Assembly (NCBI GenBank): GCA_047610385.1
Contig: JBLGAC010000006.1
Span: forward strand, 59,571 to 123,570
DNA: 64,000 nucleotides
Direction of reading: 5' to 3'
From: JBOCEF01 sp047610385
GTDB lineage: Bacteria; Pseudomonadota; Alphaproteobacteria; Rhodobacterales; Rhodobacteraceae
Shown here in pieces: positions 28,191 to 37,056 of this stretch. Made by a program: the position numbers and the translations under genes. Within the stretch, counting starts at the first letter, position 1, and every line of letters starts with the position of its first letter. The notes under the pieces were generated by a model. It made no database searches, was not told the DNA's origin, and saw only the letters and a list, made by a program, of their open reading frames with translations.

Positions 28191-29048
28191 TCATCTGGCG
28201 CGGAGGGCGGAGGCGTTGGCAGGGGGGGTGGCATCAGGGCGAAGCGGGTCGCCCAGCAGCTGCCCGAGCGTGTCGAACCGCGTGTCGGTGCCCTGCCCCA
28301 GACCAAATATGACCGCCTCAGCCTGTGCCATGGTGGGCCGCCGATATGTGCCCAGCATCCGGTCCCATATCGACAGGATTGCCCCCAGATTGACCGCTGC
28401 GTCATCAGGGGCGTCGCTGTGGTGCATCCGGTGCAGCCGCGGCGTGACGATCACCGTTTCCAGCACGTTCGCCCCCGGCACGGCGCGAATGTTCGCATGC
28501 TGCCAGATGTCAAACAAAAGCGTGAGCGCGGCATACACCAACGCGGCCGCCATCGGGACCCCCAGCGCCAGCACGACCGAGACATGCAGCGCTGAGGTCA
28601 GCAGCGCCTCCAACGGATGAAACCGCAGCGCTGAGCTGGCGTCGAGCTGTCGATCAGAATGATGGACCCGGTGAATGCGCCAGATCAGGCTGAACTTGTG
28701 CTCAAGCCGGTGGCGAACATAGTCGAAGAAATCAAGCGCAAGCAGCCCTGCGATGAAAGCTAGCCACAGCGGCGCATCAACTCGGTGAAACAGCCCAATC
28801 CCGGCGGCGGCGGCAAAGACGCTGGCGGAATAAATGCTCAGCGGCAGGATCAGCCGTGCGGTGCCCGTGCCGATGATCATCAGAACCGAAGATTGCAGCC
28901 AGCGCAGCCCATCGGGCCGCACACCGCAACGCCACGGCGCGCGCACTTCCAGCACCACAGCCAGCATGGCCAATACAGCAAGGGGCACCAAGGCAAGGGC
29001 CACATTGGCAATGGTTTCGAGCATTCCAGCAACAGACCCCACGCTCAT
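28191..29048 (-). CDS. Sterol desaturase / fatty acid hydroxylase family protein
   Basis: A 285-residue membrane di-iron enzyme with about four or five hydrophobic segments and the histidine boxes HRLEH (HX3H), HRVHH (HX2HH) and HRMHH (HX2HH). Members oxidise or hydroxylate lipids, sterols or carotenoids; the substrate is unknown here. It lies upstream of the VPEID peptide genes on the same strand, so it may be linked to that system or merely be a neighbour. Confidence 0.9.
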   Translation of the reverse strand: MSVGSVAGMLETIANVALALVPLAVLAMLAVVLEVRAPWRCGVRPDGLRWLQSSVLMIIGTGTARLILPLSIYSASVFAAAAGIGLFHRVDAPLWLAFIAGLLALDFFDYVRHRLEHKFSLIWRIHRVHHSDRQLDASSALRFHPLEALLTSALHVSVVLALGVPMAAALVYAALTLLFDIWQHANIRAVPGANVLETVIVTPRLHRMHHSDAPDDAAVNLGAILSIWDRMLGTYRRPTMAQAEAVIFGLGQGTDTRFDTLGQLLGDPLRPDATPPANASALRAR

Positions 29049-29532
29049 CTCCCGATCCTTTCGCTGGACGAGGCGGCAGTTCGCGCCCCCGATGCACCGC
29101 CAACGCTAGCGTCCTGCCGCAAGGTGGCGCAAGCGCGGCAGCATGGGTTGATCCAAACGGGCGGTCAGTGGGCTGCGCCAAAGCATTGCCCCGGCATTTC
29201 ACTGTGATACCAATTAAAAACCAGTTTAAAAATTCAAAAAAACACGAAAATATTATATAAAAAAGTATTAACTACAAAAAATTAAAATAAAATTGTCTTT
29301 ATACTCCAAGGCGCGAACTTACGCAAAATCCGGTTTCGCTGACCATCAACCTTGCCGTTACAGGCAGCTTGCGCCAAAGCGGGCGACCCGAAAAACACTG
29401 ACCGATCCCGGAAAATTCTAACCCCATCCGCTCAAAAGGCAGCATAGCGCCGCCGATGCCTTGGGCCCAAGACCGCGCGCCGGGGTCAGGCATGGCGCGT
29501 GGCCCAGCGGCGTGCAGGGCGGCTGCACGCTC
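29049..29532. other. Intergenic region with AT-rich island
   Basis: No gene recognised. Bases 29205-29310 form a strongly AT-rich island (for example AAATATTATATAAAAAAGTA). A 64-codon frame on the minus strand at 29299-29493 lacks family features and is probably chance. It separates the XrtE block from the urea transport operon. Confidence 0.6.
29510..29530 (-). terminator. Hairpin at the 3' end of the urt operon
   Basis: GCGTGCAG (29510-29517) pairs with CTGCACGC (29523-29530) around a 5-base loop, 2 bases beyond the urtE stop. A T-run is missing, so it may protect the 3' end or act with Rho. Confidence 0.45.
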
Positions 29533-30228
29533 TCAGACCGACAATTTGCGGCGCACGGCGGCGGCCTCAAGGTCGCCGCGCTTGCCCGCGATCACGCCTT
29601 CGCCGCGGTCAAGCACGAGGATGTCGTCCGCCAGATCCCACGCAAACTCAAAGAACTGCTCCACCAGCACAATCGCAATATCGCCGCGGTCACGCAGCAT
29701 TTCGATGGCACGGCCGATGTCTTTGATGATCGAGGGCTGGATGCCCTCAGTCGGTTCATCCAGGATCAGCAGCCGTGGCCGTGTGGTCAGCGCACGCCCG
29801 ATCGCCAATTGTTGCTGCTGGCCACCCGACAGATCGCCGCCGCGGCGCCGGAGCATGGATTTCAGGACCGGGAACAGCGTGAACACCTCACCCGGGATCG
29901 TGCGGTCCTTGCGTGCTAGCGGGGCGAAACCGGTTTCAAGGTTTTCATGCACGGACAGCAAAGGAAAAATCTCCCGCCCCTGGGGCACGATGGCGACGCC
30001 GCTGCGCGCGCGTTCATGGGGTTTGAGGGCGGAAATATCCCGCCCTTCCCATTCAATCGCGCCGCGGCTGATTTTCTGCTGGCCCATGATGGCGCGCATC
30101 AACGAGGTCTTGCCGACCCCGTTGCGCCCCATCACGCAGGTCACGCGCCCTGGCACCGCCGTAAGGCTGACGCCGCGCAGCGCCTGCGCGGCACCATAAT
30201 GCAGATCAATGTCGGTCACAGTCAGCAT
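29533..30228 (-). CDS. urtE: Urea ABC transporter ATPase UrtE
   Basis: A 231-residue ATPase starting MLTVTDIDLHYGAAQALRGV. It has Walker A GRNGVGKTS, signature LSGGQQQQLAIGRAL and Walker B LLILDEPTEGIQPSI, as in LivF/UrtE subunits. The start at 30228 is 1 base downstream of the urtD stop region; a longer in-frame start would run into urtD. It energises uptake with UrtD. Last gene of urtABCDE. Confidence 0.95.
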   Translation of the reverse strand: MLTVTDIDLHYGAAQALRGVSLTAVPGRVTCVMGRNGVGKTSLMRAIMGQQKISRGAIEWEGRDISALKPHERARSGVAIVPQGREIFPLLSVHENLETGFAPLARKDRTIPGEVFTLFPVLKSMLRRRGGDLSGGQQQQLAIGRALTTRPRLLILDEPTEGIQPSIIKDIGRAIEMLRDRGDIAIVLVEQFFEFAWDLADDILVLDRGEGVIAGKRGDLEAAAVRRKLSV

Positions 30229-30229
30229 G

Positions 30230-30982
30230 TCATCGTCCCAGATACGTTTCGATGACCTTGGGGTCGTTCGACACCTGATCAAACGAGCCTTCGGCCAGAA
30301 CCGAGCCTTCGTTCAGCACGGTCACCTTCACCCCCAGCGCGCGCACGAAATCCATGTCGTGTTCAACCACCACCACGGTGGCGCGCCCGGCGATGTCGCG
30401 CAGCAGCTTGGCGGTCTCCATGGTCTCTGCATCGGTCATGCCGGCGGCGGGTTCATCCACCAGCAGCACGCGCGGGTTCTGCGCGAGCAGCATCCCGATC
30501 TCCAACCATTGTTTCTGGCCGTGGGACAGGTTGGCGGCCAGATCATCCCTGCGCTCTGACAGCCGGATCAGGGTCAGCAATTCATCGATGCGGTCCTGCT
30601 CTGCCGCGGTGCGCCGGGCGAACAGCATGTCAAACACCCCGCGCGGACCATCGAGGGACAGCAGGATGTTGTCCTCCACCGAATGGGTTTCGAACACGGT
30701 GGGCTTTTGGAATTTGCGCCCGACGCCCAGCCGCGCGATCCCCGCCTCATCCACCAGCGTAAGGTCGATTTCCCCGTCCAGCAGCACATCGCCGCTGTCG
30801 GGGCGGGTTTTGCCGGTGATGATGTCCATCATCGTGGTCTTGCCCGCGCCGTTGGGGCCGATGATGGCGCGCATCTCACCTTTTTGCAGGACCAGCGACA
30901 GGCCGTTGATGGCCTTGAACCCGTCGAAGCTGACGGACACACCGTCAAGATAAAGGATGGAATTCGCCGCTTTGACCGTCAT
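30230..30982 (-). CDS. urtD: Urea ABC transporter ATPase UrtD
   Basis: A 250-residue ATPase of the LivG/UrtD type: Walker A GPNGAGKTT, signature LSHGQKQWLEIGMLL, Walker B VLLVDEPAAGMTD. The LSHGQKQWLEIG form is characteristic of UrtD. It is 6 bases from urtC and nearly contiguous with urtE. It pairs with UrtE under the UrtBC permease. Confidence 0.96.
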   Translation of the reverse strand: MTVKAANSILYLDGVSVSFDGFKAINGLSLVLQKGEMRAIIGPNGAGKTTMMDIITGKTRPDSGDVLLDGEIDLTLVDEAGIARLGVGRKFQKPTVFETHSVEDNILLSLDGPRGVFDMLFARRTAAEQDRIDELLTLIRLSERRDDLAANLSHGQKQWLEIGMLLAQNPRVLLVDEPAAGMTDAETMETAKLLRDIAGRATVVVVEHDMDFVRALGVKVTVLNEGSVLAEGSFDQVSNDPKVIETYLGR

Positions 30983-30988
30983 GTCAGA

Positions 30989-32113
30989 TCACTCCGCCGG
31001 GGTGCGCGCGGCGGGGGCGACTTTGTCCCCGCGGTGAAATCTGGCGCGCAGGGACCCAAGACCCCCGAGCACGCCGTGGGGCAGGAACAACGTCACCCCG
31101 ATGAAAATCGCGCCAAGGGCGAACAGCCAGACCTCAGGGAACCAACCGGTCAGCAGGGTCTTGGCGCCGTTCACCAAGATTGCGCCCAGCACGGCGCCGA
31201 CCAACAGGCCGCGCCCGCCGACCGCGACCCAGATCACGATCTCAATGCTGTTGGCGGGGGAAAATTCGCCCGGATTGATGATGCCGACTTGTGGAACATA
31301 AAGCGCGCCCGCGACGCCTGCCAGCATGGCCGACAGCACGAAAACGAACAGCTTGTACCCCTCAACCCTGAAGCCCAGAAACCGCGTGCGGCTTTCCGCA
31401 TCGCGGATGCCCACCAGCACTTTGCCAAACCGCGATGACACCACCACGCGGCAGATCACAAACCCCAGCATCAGCGCGATGGCCGATGCCGCGAACAGCC
31501 CCGCGCGGGTCGCATCAGCCTGCAGATCAAACCCCAGCACGTCCTTGAAATCGGTCAGGCCGTTGTTGCCGCCGAACCCCATATCGTTGCGAAAGAACGC
31601 CAGCAGCAGCGCATAGGTCATCGCTTGGGTGATGATCGACAGGTAAACGCCGGTGACCCGCGACCGGAACGCCAGCCAGCCGAACACGAACGCCAGCGCG
31701 CCGGGCACCAGCATCGCCATCACCACCGCAAAGGTGAAATTGTCAAAGCCCAGCCAGAACCACGGCAATTCGTCATAGTTCAGGAACACCATGAAATCGG
31801 GCAGCACCGGGTTGCCATAAACGCCGCGCGGGCCGATTTCGCGCATCAGGTGCATGCCCATGGCATAGCCGCCCAATGCAAAGAACGCGCCGTGGCCAAG
31901 GCTGAGGATCCCGGCATAGCCCCAGATCAGATCGACCGACAATGCCAGCAGCGCGTAGCACAGGTATTTGCCAAACAAGGACACCGCGAAGTTCGGCAGA
32001 TGGAATGTCGATCCCGGTGTTGCCAGCATGTTGGCCGCCGGCACCGCCACGGCCAGCACGGCGATGATCAGCAAAAAGGCGATGGAGCGGGTGTCGAGCG
32101 CGCGAAGGATCAT
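30989..32113 (-). CDS. urtC: Urea ABC transporter permease UrtC
   Basis: A 374-residue branched-chain-type permease with about nine hydrophobic helices. The segments SVDLIWGYAGILSLGHGAFF and NGLTDFKDVLGF are typical of UrtC. It follows urtB by 3 bases. With UrtB it forms the inner-membrane urea channel. Confidence 0.95.
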   Translation of the reverse strand: MILRALDTRSIAFLLIIAVLAVAVPAANMLATPGSTFHLPNFAVSLFGKYLCYALLALSVDLIWGYAGILSLGHGAFFALGGYAMGMHLMREIGPRGVYGNPVLPDFMVFLNYDELPWFWLGFDNFTFAVVMAMLVPGALAFVFGWLAFRSRVTGVYLSIITQAMTYALLLAFFRNDMGFGGNNGLTDFKDVLGFDLQADATRAGLFAASAIALMLGFVICRVVVSSRFGKVLVGIRDAESRTRFLGFRVEGYKLFVFVLSAMLAGVAGALYVPQVGIINPGEFSPANSIEIVIWVAVGGRGLLVGAVLGAILVNGAKTLLTGWFPEVWLFALGAIFIGVTLFLPHGVLGGLGSLRARFHRGDKVAPAARTPAE

Positions 32114-32116
32114 GGC

Positions 32117-33724
32117 TCAGCCCTCCACAGACCGGCCCTTGAGGGCGAAAAGCCCCCGCGGACGGCGCTGAATGAACAAAATGATGAAGACCAGAACCAG
32201 AACCTTGCCGAGCACAGCGCCCGCATACGGCTCCAGAAACTTGTTGATGATGCCCAGCGTGAACGCCCCGGCCAGCGCACCCCAAAGGTTGCCGACCCCG
32301 CCGAACACCACGACCATGAAGCTGTCCACGATGTAGCTCTGCCCCAGATTGGGCGACACGTTGGAGATCTGGGACAGCGCAACGCCCGCCAGCCCCGCAA
32401 CCCCGGCCCCAAGGCCAAAGGTCATCGCGTCCACCCAGCCGGTTTTCACGCCCATGGCAGCGGCCATGCCGCGGTTTTGCGTCACCGCGCGCATCTGCAG
32501 GCCCATTGGCGTCCGCTTCAGGATCAGTTGCAGCATGGCGAACACCGCCAGCGCGAACACCAAGATCCACAGCCGGTTCCAGGTGATGGTCAGCTGGCCG
32601 ATTTCAAACGCGCCGGACATCCATTGGGGGTTGCCGACCTCTTGATTGGTGGGACCAAAAATTGACCGGATCGCCTGCTGCAAGATCAGCGAGACGCCCC
32701 AAGTGGCCAGCAGCGTCTCAAGCGGTCTGCCGTAAAGCCATCGCACCACGCCGCGTTCAATGATCACGCCGACACCGCCCGCCACCAGAAACGCCAGTGG
32801 CGCGGCGATCAGCAGCGACCAGCCGAACAGTTCGGGGGCTGAGGACCGGATGACCTCCTGCACCACATACGTTGTGTAGGCGCCCAGCATCACCAGCTCA
32901 CCATGTGCCATGTTGATGACGCCCATGACGCCAAAGCTGATCGCCAAGCCAATCGCGGCCAGCATCAGCACCGAACCCAGCGACAGCCCGTACCAGATGT
33001 TCTGGCCCGCATCCCAAAGGACACGCGATTGTTCAATCTGGTTATGGGCGGCCAGCGCGGCGGCGGCGATTTCCGCATCAGGATTGGTCAGCTGCGGGTT
33101 GATGAGCGCAAGCGCATCCCGGTCGCCCGACGCGCCCAGTTCCGTCAGCGCGGCGACTTTCTCAACGCTCGACAGGTCAGAGACCAGAACCGCAGCCGCC
33201 CGCGCGGCTGACAGCGCGATGCGCACGCGGTCATCAGCCTCAGTCACCAGGGCGGCATCAAGCGCGGAGATCAGATCGGCGTCAGGCGCCTTGATCATAT
33301 TCTCAGCCGCCGCAAGCCGCAGGGCCGGATCAGCGGCGCGCAGCGTCAGGGCGGCGGTGGCGGCGCGGATCGCGCGGCGCAAAGCATTGTTAACCTTGAT
33401 TTTCGCACCATCTCGGCGCCCGATCTCACCCAAGGCATCGCCCGAAAGCGGATCAAAGGCGACGGAGTTCGCCCCATCCGCGGCGACCCGCACCACGGTG
33501 CCGTCTTTTTTCAACGCCTGCAGATCGCCCGCACCCAACGCATCCAACAGACCGACAGCGCGTGGATCGCCGGTCTCAGCAATGGCGGACACGATCGCGG
33601 CGCGATCGTCGTAGGACCCTTCGGGCAGCTGCGCGGTAAGGGCCTCAAGCGTTTGGGAAAAAGCAGGCGTGATCAGCGTGATCAGGCACAAAAGCGCAAG
33701 CGTTATGGGTCTCATCAAGGTCAT
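32117..33724 (-). CDS. urtB: Urea ABC transporter permease UrtB
   Basis: A 535-residue permease with a signal sequence (ITLALLCLITLITPAFSQT), an N-terminal periplasmic helical region of about 210 residues and a C-terminal LivH-like permease domain (GLAISFGVMGVINMAHGELV). The long N-terminal extension is normal for UrtB. The exact start is uncertain: ATG at 33724 or 33715, neither with a strong ribosome binding site. It is separated from urtA by strong hairpins at 33831-33897. Confidence 0.94.
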   Translation of the reverse strand: MTLMRPITLALLCLITLITPAFSQTLEALTAQLPEGSYDDRAAIVSAIAETGDPRAVGLLDALGAGDLQALKKDGTVVRVAADGANSVAFDPLSGDALGEIGRRDGAKIKVNNALRRAIRAATAALTLRAADPALRLAAAENMIKAPDADLISALDAALVTEADDRVRIALSAARAAAVLVSDLSSVEKVAALTELGASGDRDALALINPQLTNPDAEIAAAALAAHNQIEQSRVLWDAGQNIWYGLSLGSVLMLAAIGLAISFGVMGVINMAHGELVMLGAYTTYVVQEVIRSSAPELFGWSLLIAAPLAFLVAGGVGVIIERGVVRWLYGRPLETLLATWGVSLILQQAIRSIFGPTNQEVGNPQWMSGAFEIGQLTITWNRLWILVFALAVFAMLQLILKRTPMGLQMRAVTQNRGMAAAMGVKTGWVDAMTFGLGAGVAGLAGVALSQISNVSPNLGQSYIVDSFMVVVFGGVGNLWGALAGAFTLGIINKFLEPYAGAVLGKVLVLVFIILFIQRRPRGLFALKGRSVEG

Positions 33725-33830
33725 GATCTCAGGTTTTCCGGCGCGTTGGCCTTGGGCCGGGCGATCCTCGGGCATGGTGGCCAAGGGTCCCGGTCTTGCG
33801 CTGCAAAAGCTGCGGCGAAGGTTCGGGAGT

Positions 33831-33897
33831 GTCCCGGCGGCGAGGGAGGGCCACCGCCGGGACGCAGGCAGATCAGGGGCGCGGCCCCCGATCTGCC
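33831..33897 (-). terminator. Two strong hairpins between urtA and urtB
   Basis: Arms GTCCCGGCGG and CCGCCGGGAC (33831-33840 and 33854-33863) form one stem. Arms GGCAGATC and GATCTGCC (33867-33874 and 33890-33897) with an inner GGGGC/GCCCC form another. Such stems after a binding-protein gene usually stabilise its mRNA and reduce read-through to the permease genes. No T-run follows, so partial rather than full termination is likely. Confidence 0.6.
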
Positions 33898-33912
33898 ATC
33901 AGGGCGCAGGCG

Positions 33913-35196
33913 TCAGTTGCCCATGCCGCCGCACTGGCCGGTCTCAACGTTAAAGTTGCCGCACGACATCGGCGCACGCCAGTCGGAGATCAGCATCTTG
34001 CTGTCGGGCAGGTAATCGGACCACGCATCACCAACCACGAGGCCAGAGGTTTCCCACACCGTCTCAAGCTGGCCATCGGCCTGGATCTCGCCGACCAGCA
34101 CCGGCTTGGTGATGTGGTGGTTGGGCATCATGGCCGACAGACCGCCGGTCAGGTTGGGAACAGACACGCCGATCATGGCGTCGATCACTGCGTCTGTGTC
34201 GGTGGTGCCCGCCGCTTCGACCGCTTTGACCCACATGTTGAAGCCGATGTAATGGGCTTCCATCGGGTCGTTGGTCACGCGATCAGTGGATCCGATGAAG
34301 GTCTGCCACGCATCAATGAACTTGTCATTCTCAGGGCTGTTGACCGACATGAAGTAGTTCCAGGCTGCAAGATGGCCAACCAGCGGCGTGGTATCAAGAC
34401 CCGCAAGTTCCTCTTCACCCACTGAGAACGCAACCACGGGGATGTCTTCGGCCGAAACGCCTTGGTTGCCGAGCTCTTTATAGAACGGCACGTTGGCATC
34501 ACCGTTGATCGTCGACACCACCGCAGTCTTTTTGCCCGCCGACCCAAAGGTCTTGATGTCCGACACGATGGTCTGCCAATCAGAATGACCGAACGGCGTG
34601 TAGTTGATCATGATGTCTTCGTCCGCCACGCCTTTGGCTTTCAGATAAGCCTCAAGGATTTTGTTCGTGGTACGCGGATAGACGTAATCGGTGCCAGCGA
34701 GGACCCAGCGCGTGACACTTTCGGTTTCCATCAGGTAATCGACTGCGGGGATCGCCTGCTGGTTCGGCGCGGCACCTGTGTAGAACACGTTGCGCTGGGA
34801 TTCTTCGCCCTCATACTGCACTGGGTAGAACAGGATGGAGTTTAGTTCTTCAAACACTGGCAGAACCGATTTGCGCGAAACTGAGGTCCAGCAGCCAAAC
34901 ACCGCCGACACTTTGTTGACGTCGATCAGCTCTCGCGCCTTTTCGGCAAAAAGCGGCCAGTCCGACGCAGGGTCGACCACGACTGCCTCAAGCTGTTTGC
35001 CCAGCAGGCCACCCTTTTTGTTCTGCTCCTCGATCAGCATAAGCATAACGTCTTTGAGCGTGGTCTCAGAGATCGCCATTGTGCCCGAAAGCGAATGCAG
35101 AATGCCGACTTTGATGGTGTCTTCCTGCGCGTTGGCCGAGCCTGCAAAGGCGGCGGCGGCGGCGAGGCCGAATATCGTGTTGCGAATGATGTTCAT
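33913..35196 (-). CDS. urtA: Urea ABC transporter substrate-binding protein UrtA
   Basis: A 427-residue periplasmic binding protein with signal peptide MNIIRNTIFGLAAAAAFAGS (cleaved near ANA). The mature start IKVGILHSLSGTMAISE and the motif LNSILFYPVQYEGEESQRNV are typical of UrtA. The start at 35196 has AGGAGAG upstream; the frame runs 60 codons further but without a signal peptide. First gene of the urt operon, divergent from urease. Confidence 0.96.
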   Translation of the reverse strand: MNIIRNTIFGLAAAAAFAGSANAQEDTIKVGILHSLSGTMAISETTLKDVMLMLIEEQNKKGGLLGKQLEAVVVDPASDWPLFAEKARELIDVNKVSAVFGCWTSVSRKSVLPVFEELNSILFYPVQYEGEESQRNVFYTGAAPNQQAIPAVDYLMETESVTRWVLAGTDYVYPRTTNKILEAYLKAKGVADEDIMINYTPFGHSDWQTIVSDIKTFGSAGKKTAVVSTINGDANVPFYKELGNQGVSAEDIPVVAFSVGEEELAGLDTTPLVGHLAAWNYFMSVNSPENDKFIDAWQTFIGSTDRVTNDPMEAHYIGFNMWVKAVEAAGTTDTDAVIDAMIGVSVPNLTGGLSAMMPNHHITKPVLVGEIQADGQLETVWETSGLVVGDAWSDYLPDSKMLISDWRAPMSCGNFNVETGQCGGMGN

Positions 35197-35457
35197 TTGT
35201 CTCTCCTGCCGCGGAAAGCCGCCGGATCCGATCCCGACCTTGATCGGCGCGTGGCCGAATGTCAGGTGAGAGGAGATCGGTCGATGGCTCCGCTGTCGTT
35301 TGATCCCGTGCGGCGATGGGCAGACCTTTGACCCGTCACCCGTCGTCGCACACCGGTTCCCGCGCTCCGTCCTCATCGCCTCAATGCGACGTGGCTTCAG
35401 GTCCGGCTGGGGTCAGTCGCCCATTCATCTCGCAGGTGCGCAAGGATGTTTCGCCTC

Positions 35458-35486
35458 AAAATAGGCAGATTTAGGTAAGTGGTGAA
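35458..35486 (-). promoter_or_regulatory. Predicted urtA promoter
   Basis: On the minus strand TTCACC (35486-35481), a 17-base spacer and TATTTT (35463-35458) give a -35/-10 pair matching 4/6 at each box. The upstream end overlaps the inverted repeat at 35476-35500. Confidence 0.4.
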
Positions 35487-35500
35487 AATTTAATCACTTA
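35476..35500. promoter_or_regulatory. Inverted repeat in the urt/ure control region (candidate operator)
   Basis: TAAGTG (35476-35481) pairs with CACTTA (35495-35500) across 13 bases that include AAAATTT. It overlaps the predicted urtA -35 and lies upstream of a TAAAAT (35508-35513) usable for ure transcription. It could let one regulator, perhaps nitrogen-responsive, control both operons; the regulator is unknown. Confidence 0.4.
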
Positions 35501-35592
35501 AACCTGCTAAAATGGGAATCTTTGGGCATGCCAAGGTCTCGCGCCGCTCCTATAGTGCCCTGCAACATGGCAACCATGAAGGGAGGGCCGAG

Positions 35593-36528
35593 ATGGACAG
35601 TTTGCGCACGCAGCCCCTCGGGCAAGACGCCCCTGACGCGGTGAAAGATGCCCCGCAGACGCCGAAAACAAACCACATCGCAACCTCTCCGGCGGCGGGC
35701 CGTGGCGGCACTGGGCGCGAATCGCGGCCCTGCGCCCAGCCCCGCGCCATCGGCGAAGCGATGGTCGGCGCCAAGGCGGCGCGCGGCATATCGGTGCTGG
35801 CCGATCTGCGCCAACGCGGCTGCGCCAAGGCGCTTTTGCCGATCACGCCTGACCCTGGGCTGTCGGCGGTTCTGCTGAACACCGCGGGCGGCATCACCGG
35901 CGGCGATCGGCTGACCTATGGCGGCCATGCCCGGATCGGCGCGCGCCTGACCCTGACCACCCAGGCGGCGGAGCGTGCCTATCGCGCCCAGCCCGGGGAA
36001 ATCGGCCGCGTCGACGCCGCGCTGCACATTGATGCGGGCGGGCGCATCGACTGGCTGCCACAGGAAACCATCCTGTTCGACGGCTGCGCATTGTCACGCA
36101 CCCTGACCGCCGATCTGGCCGAGGACGCGTCCCTGCTGGCGGTTGAGGCGGTCATCTTCGGCCGCGCCGCCATGGGTGAGGTGTTGACTGAGACATATTT
36201 CAGCGACGCCTGGCGCATCCGGCGTGCGGGGCGGCTGATTTACGCCGATGGATTTCGCCTGATCGGCCCCGCTGCGCTGTCGCGCCCCGGCGCCTTGAAA
36301 GGCGCGGGCGCGGTGGCGTCAGTGCTGCTGGCCGCCCCCGGGGCTGAGACGCTGAAAGCCCGCGCTCTCACGGCTTTGGGGGATGCGCCCGACGCCGGGC
36401 TCAGCGCTTTTGACGACATGATCTCCGTGCGCATCATCGCCCCTGATGGCATGGCGCTGCGCCGCCGCCTGATCCCGCTGCTCACCCTGCTTCGCGGTGC
36501 GCCGCTGCCCAAAGTCTGGACGCTCTGA
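35593..36528 (+). CDS. ureD: Urease accessory protein UreD
   Basis: A 311-residue scaffold protein that binds apo-urease and recruits UreF-UreG for nickel insertion. Family motifs are LLNTAGGITGGDRLTYG and WLPQETILFDGC. The ATG at 35593 has GGAGGG 6 bases upstream; the in-frame ATG at 35512 lies in the control region. The first ~60 residues are low-complexity and longer than usual. First gene of the urease operon. Confidence 0.93.
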   Translation: MDSLRTQPLGQDAPDAVKDAPQTPKTNHIATSPAAGRGGTGRESRPCAQPRAIGEAMVGAKAARGISVLADLRQRGCAKALLPITPDPGLSAVLLNTAGGITGGDRLTYGGHARIGARLTLTTQAAERAYRAQPGEIGRVDAALHIDAGGRIDWLPQETILFDGCALSRTLTADLAEDASLLAVEAVIFGRAAMGEVLTETYFSDAWRIRRAGRLIYADGFRLIGPAALSRPGALKGAGAVASVLLAAPGAETLKARALTALGDAPDAGLSAFDDMISVRIIAPDGMALRRRLIPLLTLLRGAPLPKVWTL

Positions 36529-36541
36529 GGAAAACCCCACG

Positions 36542-36844
36542 ATGAACCTGACGCCGAGAGAGAAAGACAAGCTGCTGATCGCCATGGCAGCAGAGGTCGC
36601 GCGCAAACGGCTGGCCCGCGGGGTGAAGCTGAACCACCCCGAGGCCATCGCCCTGATCACCGATTTTGTGGTCGAAGGCGCGCGCGACGGCCGATCAGTC
36701 GCCGATCTGATGGAGGCCGGGGCCAGCATTGTCGCGCGAGAGCAATGCATGGACGGCATCGCCGAGATGGTCCGCGACGTGCAGGTTGAGGCGACCTTTC
36801 CCGACGGCACCAAGCTGGTGACGGTGCATCAGCCGATCCGCTGA
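36542..36844 (+). CDS. ureA: Urease gamma subunit
   Basis: A 100-residue structural subunit starting MNLTPREKDKLLIAMAAEVA, with the conserved LNHPEAIALITDFVVEGARD. The length is exactly that of the family. It begins 13 bases after ureD. It assembles with UreB and UreC into the urea-hydrolysing enzyme. Confidence 0.97.
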   Translation: MNLTPREKDKLLIAMAAEVARKRLARGVKLNHPEAIALITDFVVEGARDGRSVADLMEAGASIVAREQCMDGIAEMVRDVQVEATFPDGTKLVTVHQPIR

Positions 36845-36889
36845 TCTTCATATATTACACGAATAAACACCCACAAGGATCTGACGCAT

Positions 36890-37045
36890 ATGTTTAAATT
36901 TTCCGCCGTTGCATCGCTTTTGCCCAGCTTTGCCCTCGCCCATGGCGGGCCAGCGGGGCACGCGCATCCCCACGGGCTCGAAAGCCTGCTTCTGGCCGCG
37001 CTCGTCGGTCTTGCAATCCTGGTGTTCCGCCAGATGCGCCACTGA
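36890..37045 (+). CDS. Small His-rich single-pass membrane peptide in the urease operon
   Basis: A 51-residue ORF, MFKFSAVASLLPSFALAHGG then PAGHAHPHG, a hydrophobic helix (LLLAALVGLAILVF) and the end RQMRH. It has a likely signal sequence, a His-rich stretch with four histidines in eleven residues, and a membrane anchor. AAGGA lies about 10 bases upstream and it sits 45 bases after ureA and 11 before ureB. The His cluster and context suggest metal (nickel) handling, but that is inference; no family recognised. Confidence 0.7.
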   Translation: MFKFSAVASLLPSFALAHGGPAGHAHPHGLESLLLAALVGLAILVFRQMRH

Positions 37046-37056
37046 AAGGGCCGATC

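Larger units (their letters stand above)
35197..35592. other. Divergent control region between urtA and ureD
   Basis: About 395 bases without a gene. A local AT-rich part at 35455-35515 contains a predicted urtA promoter and an inverted repeat (annotated separately). The urtA leader of about 260 bases is long. No sigma-54 element was recognised. Confidence 0.6.
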
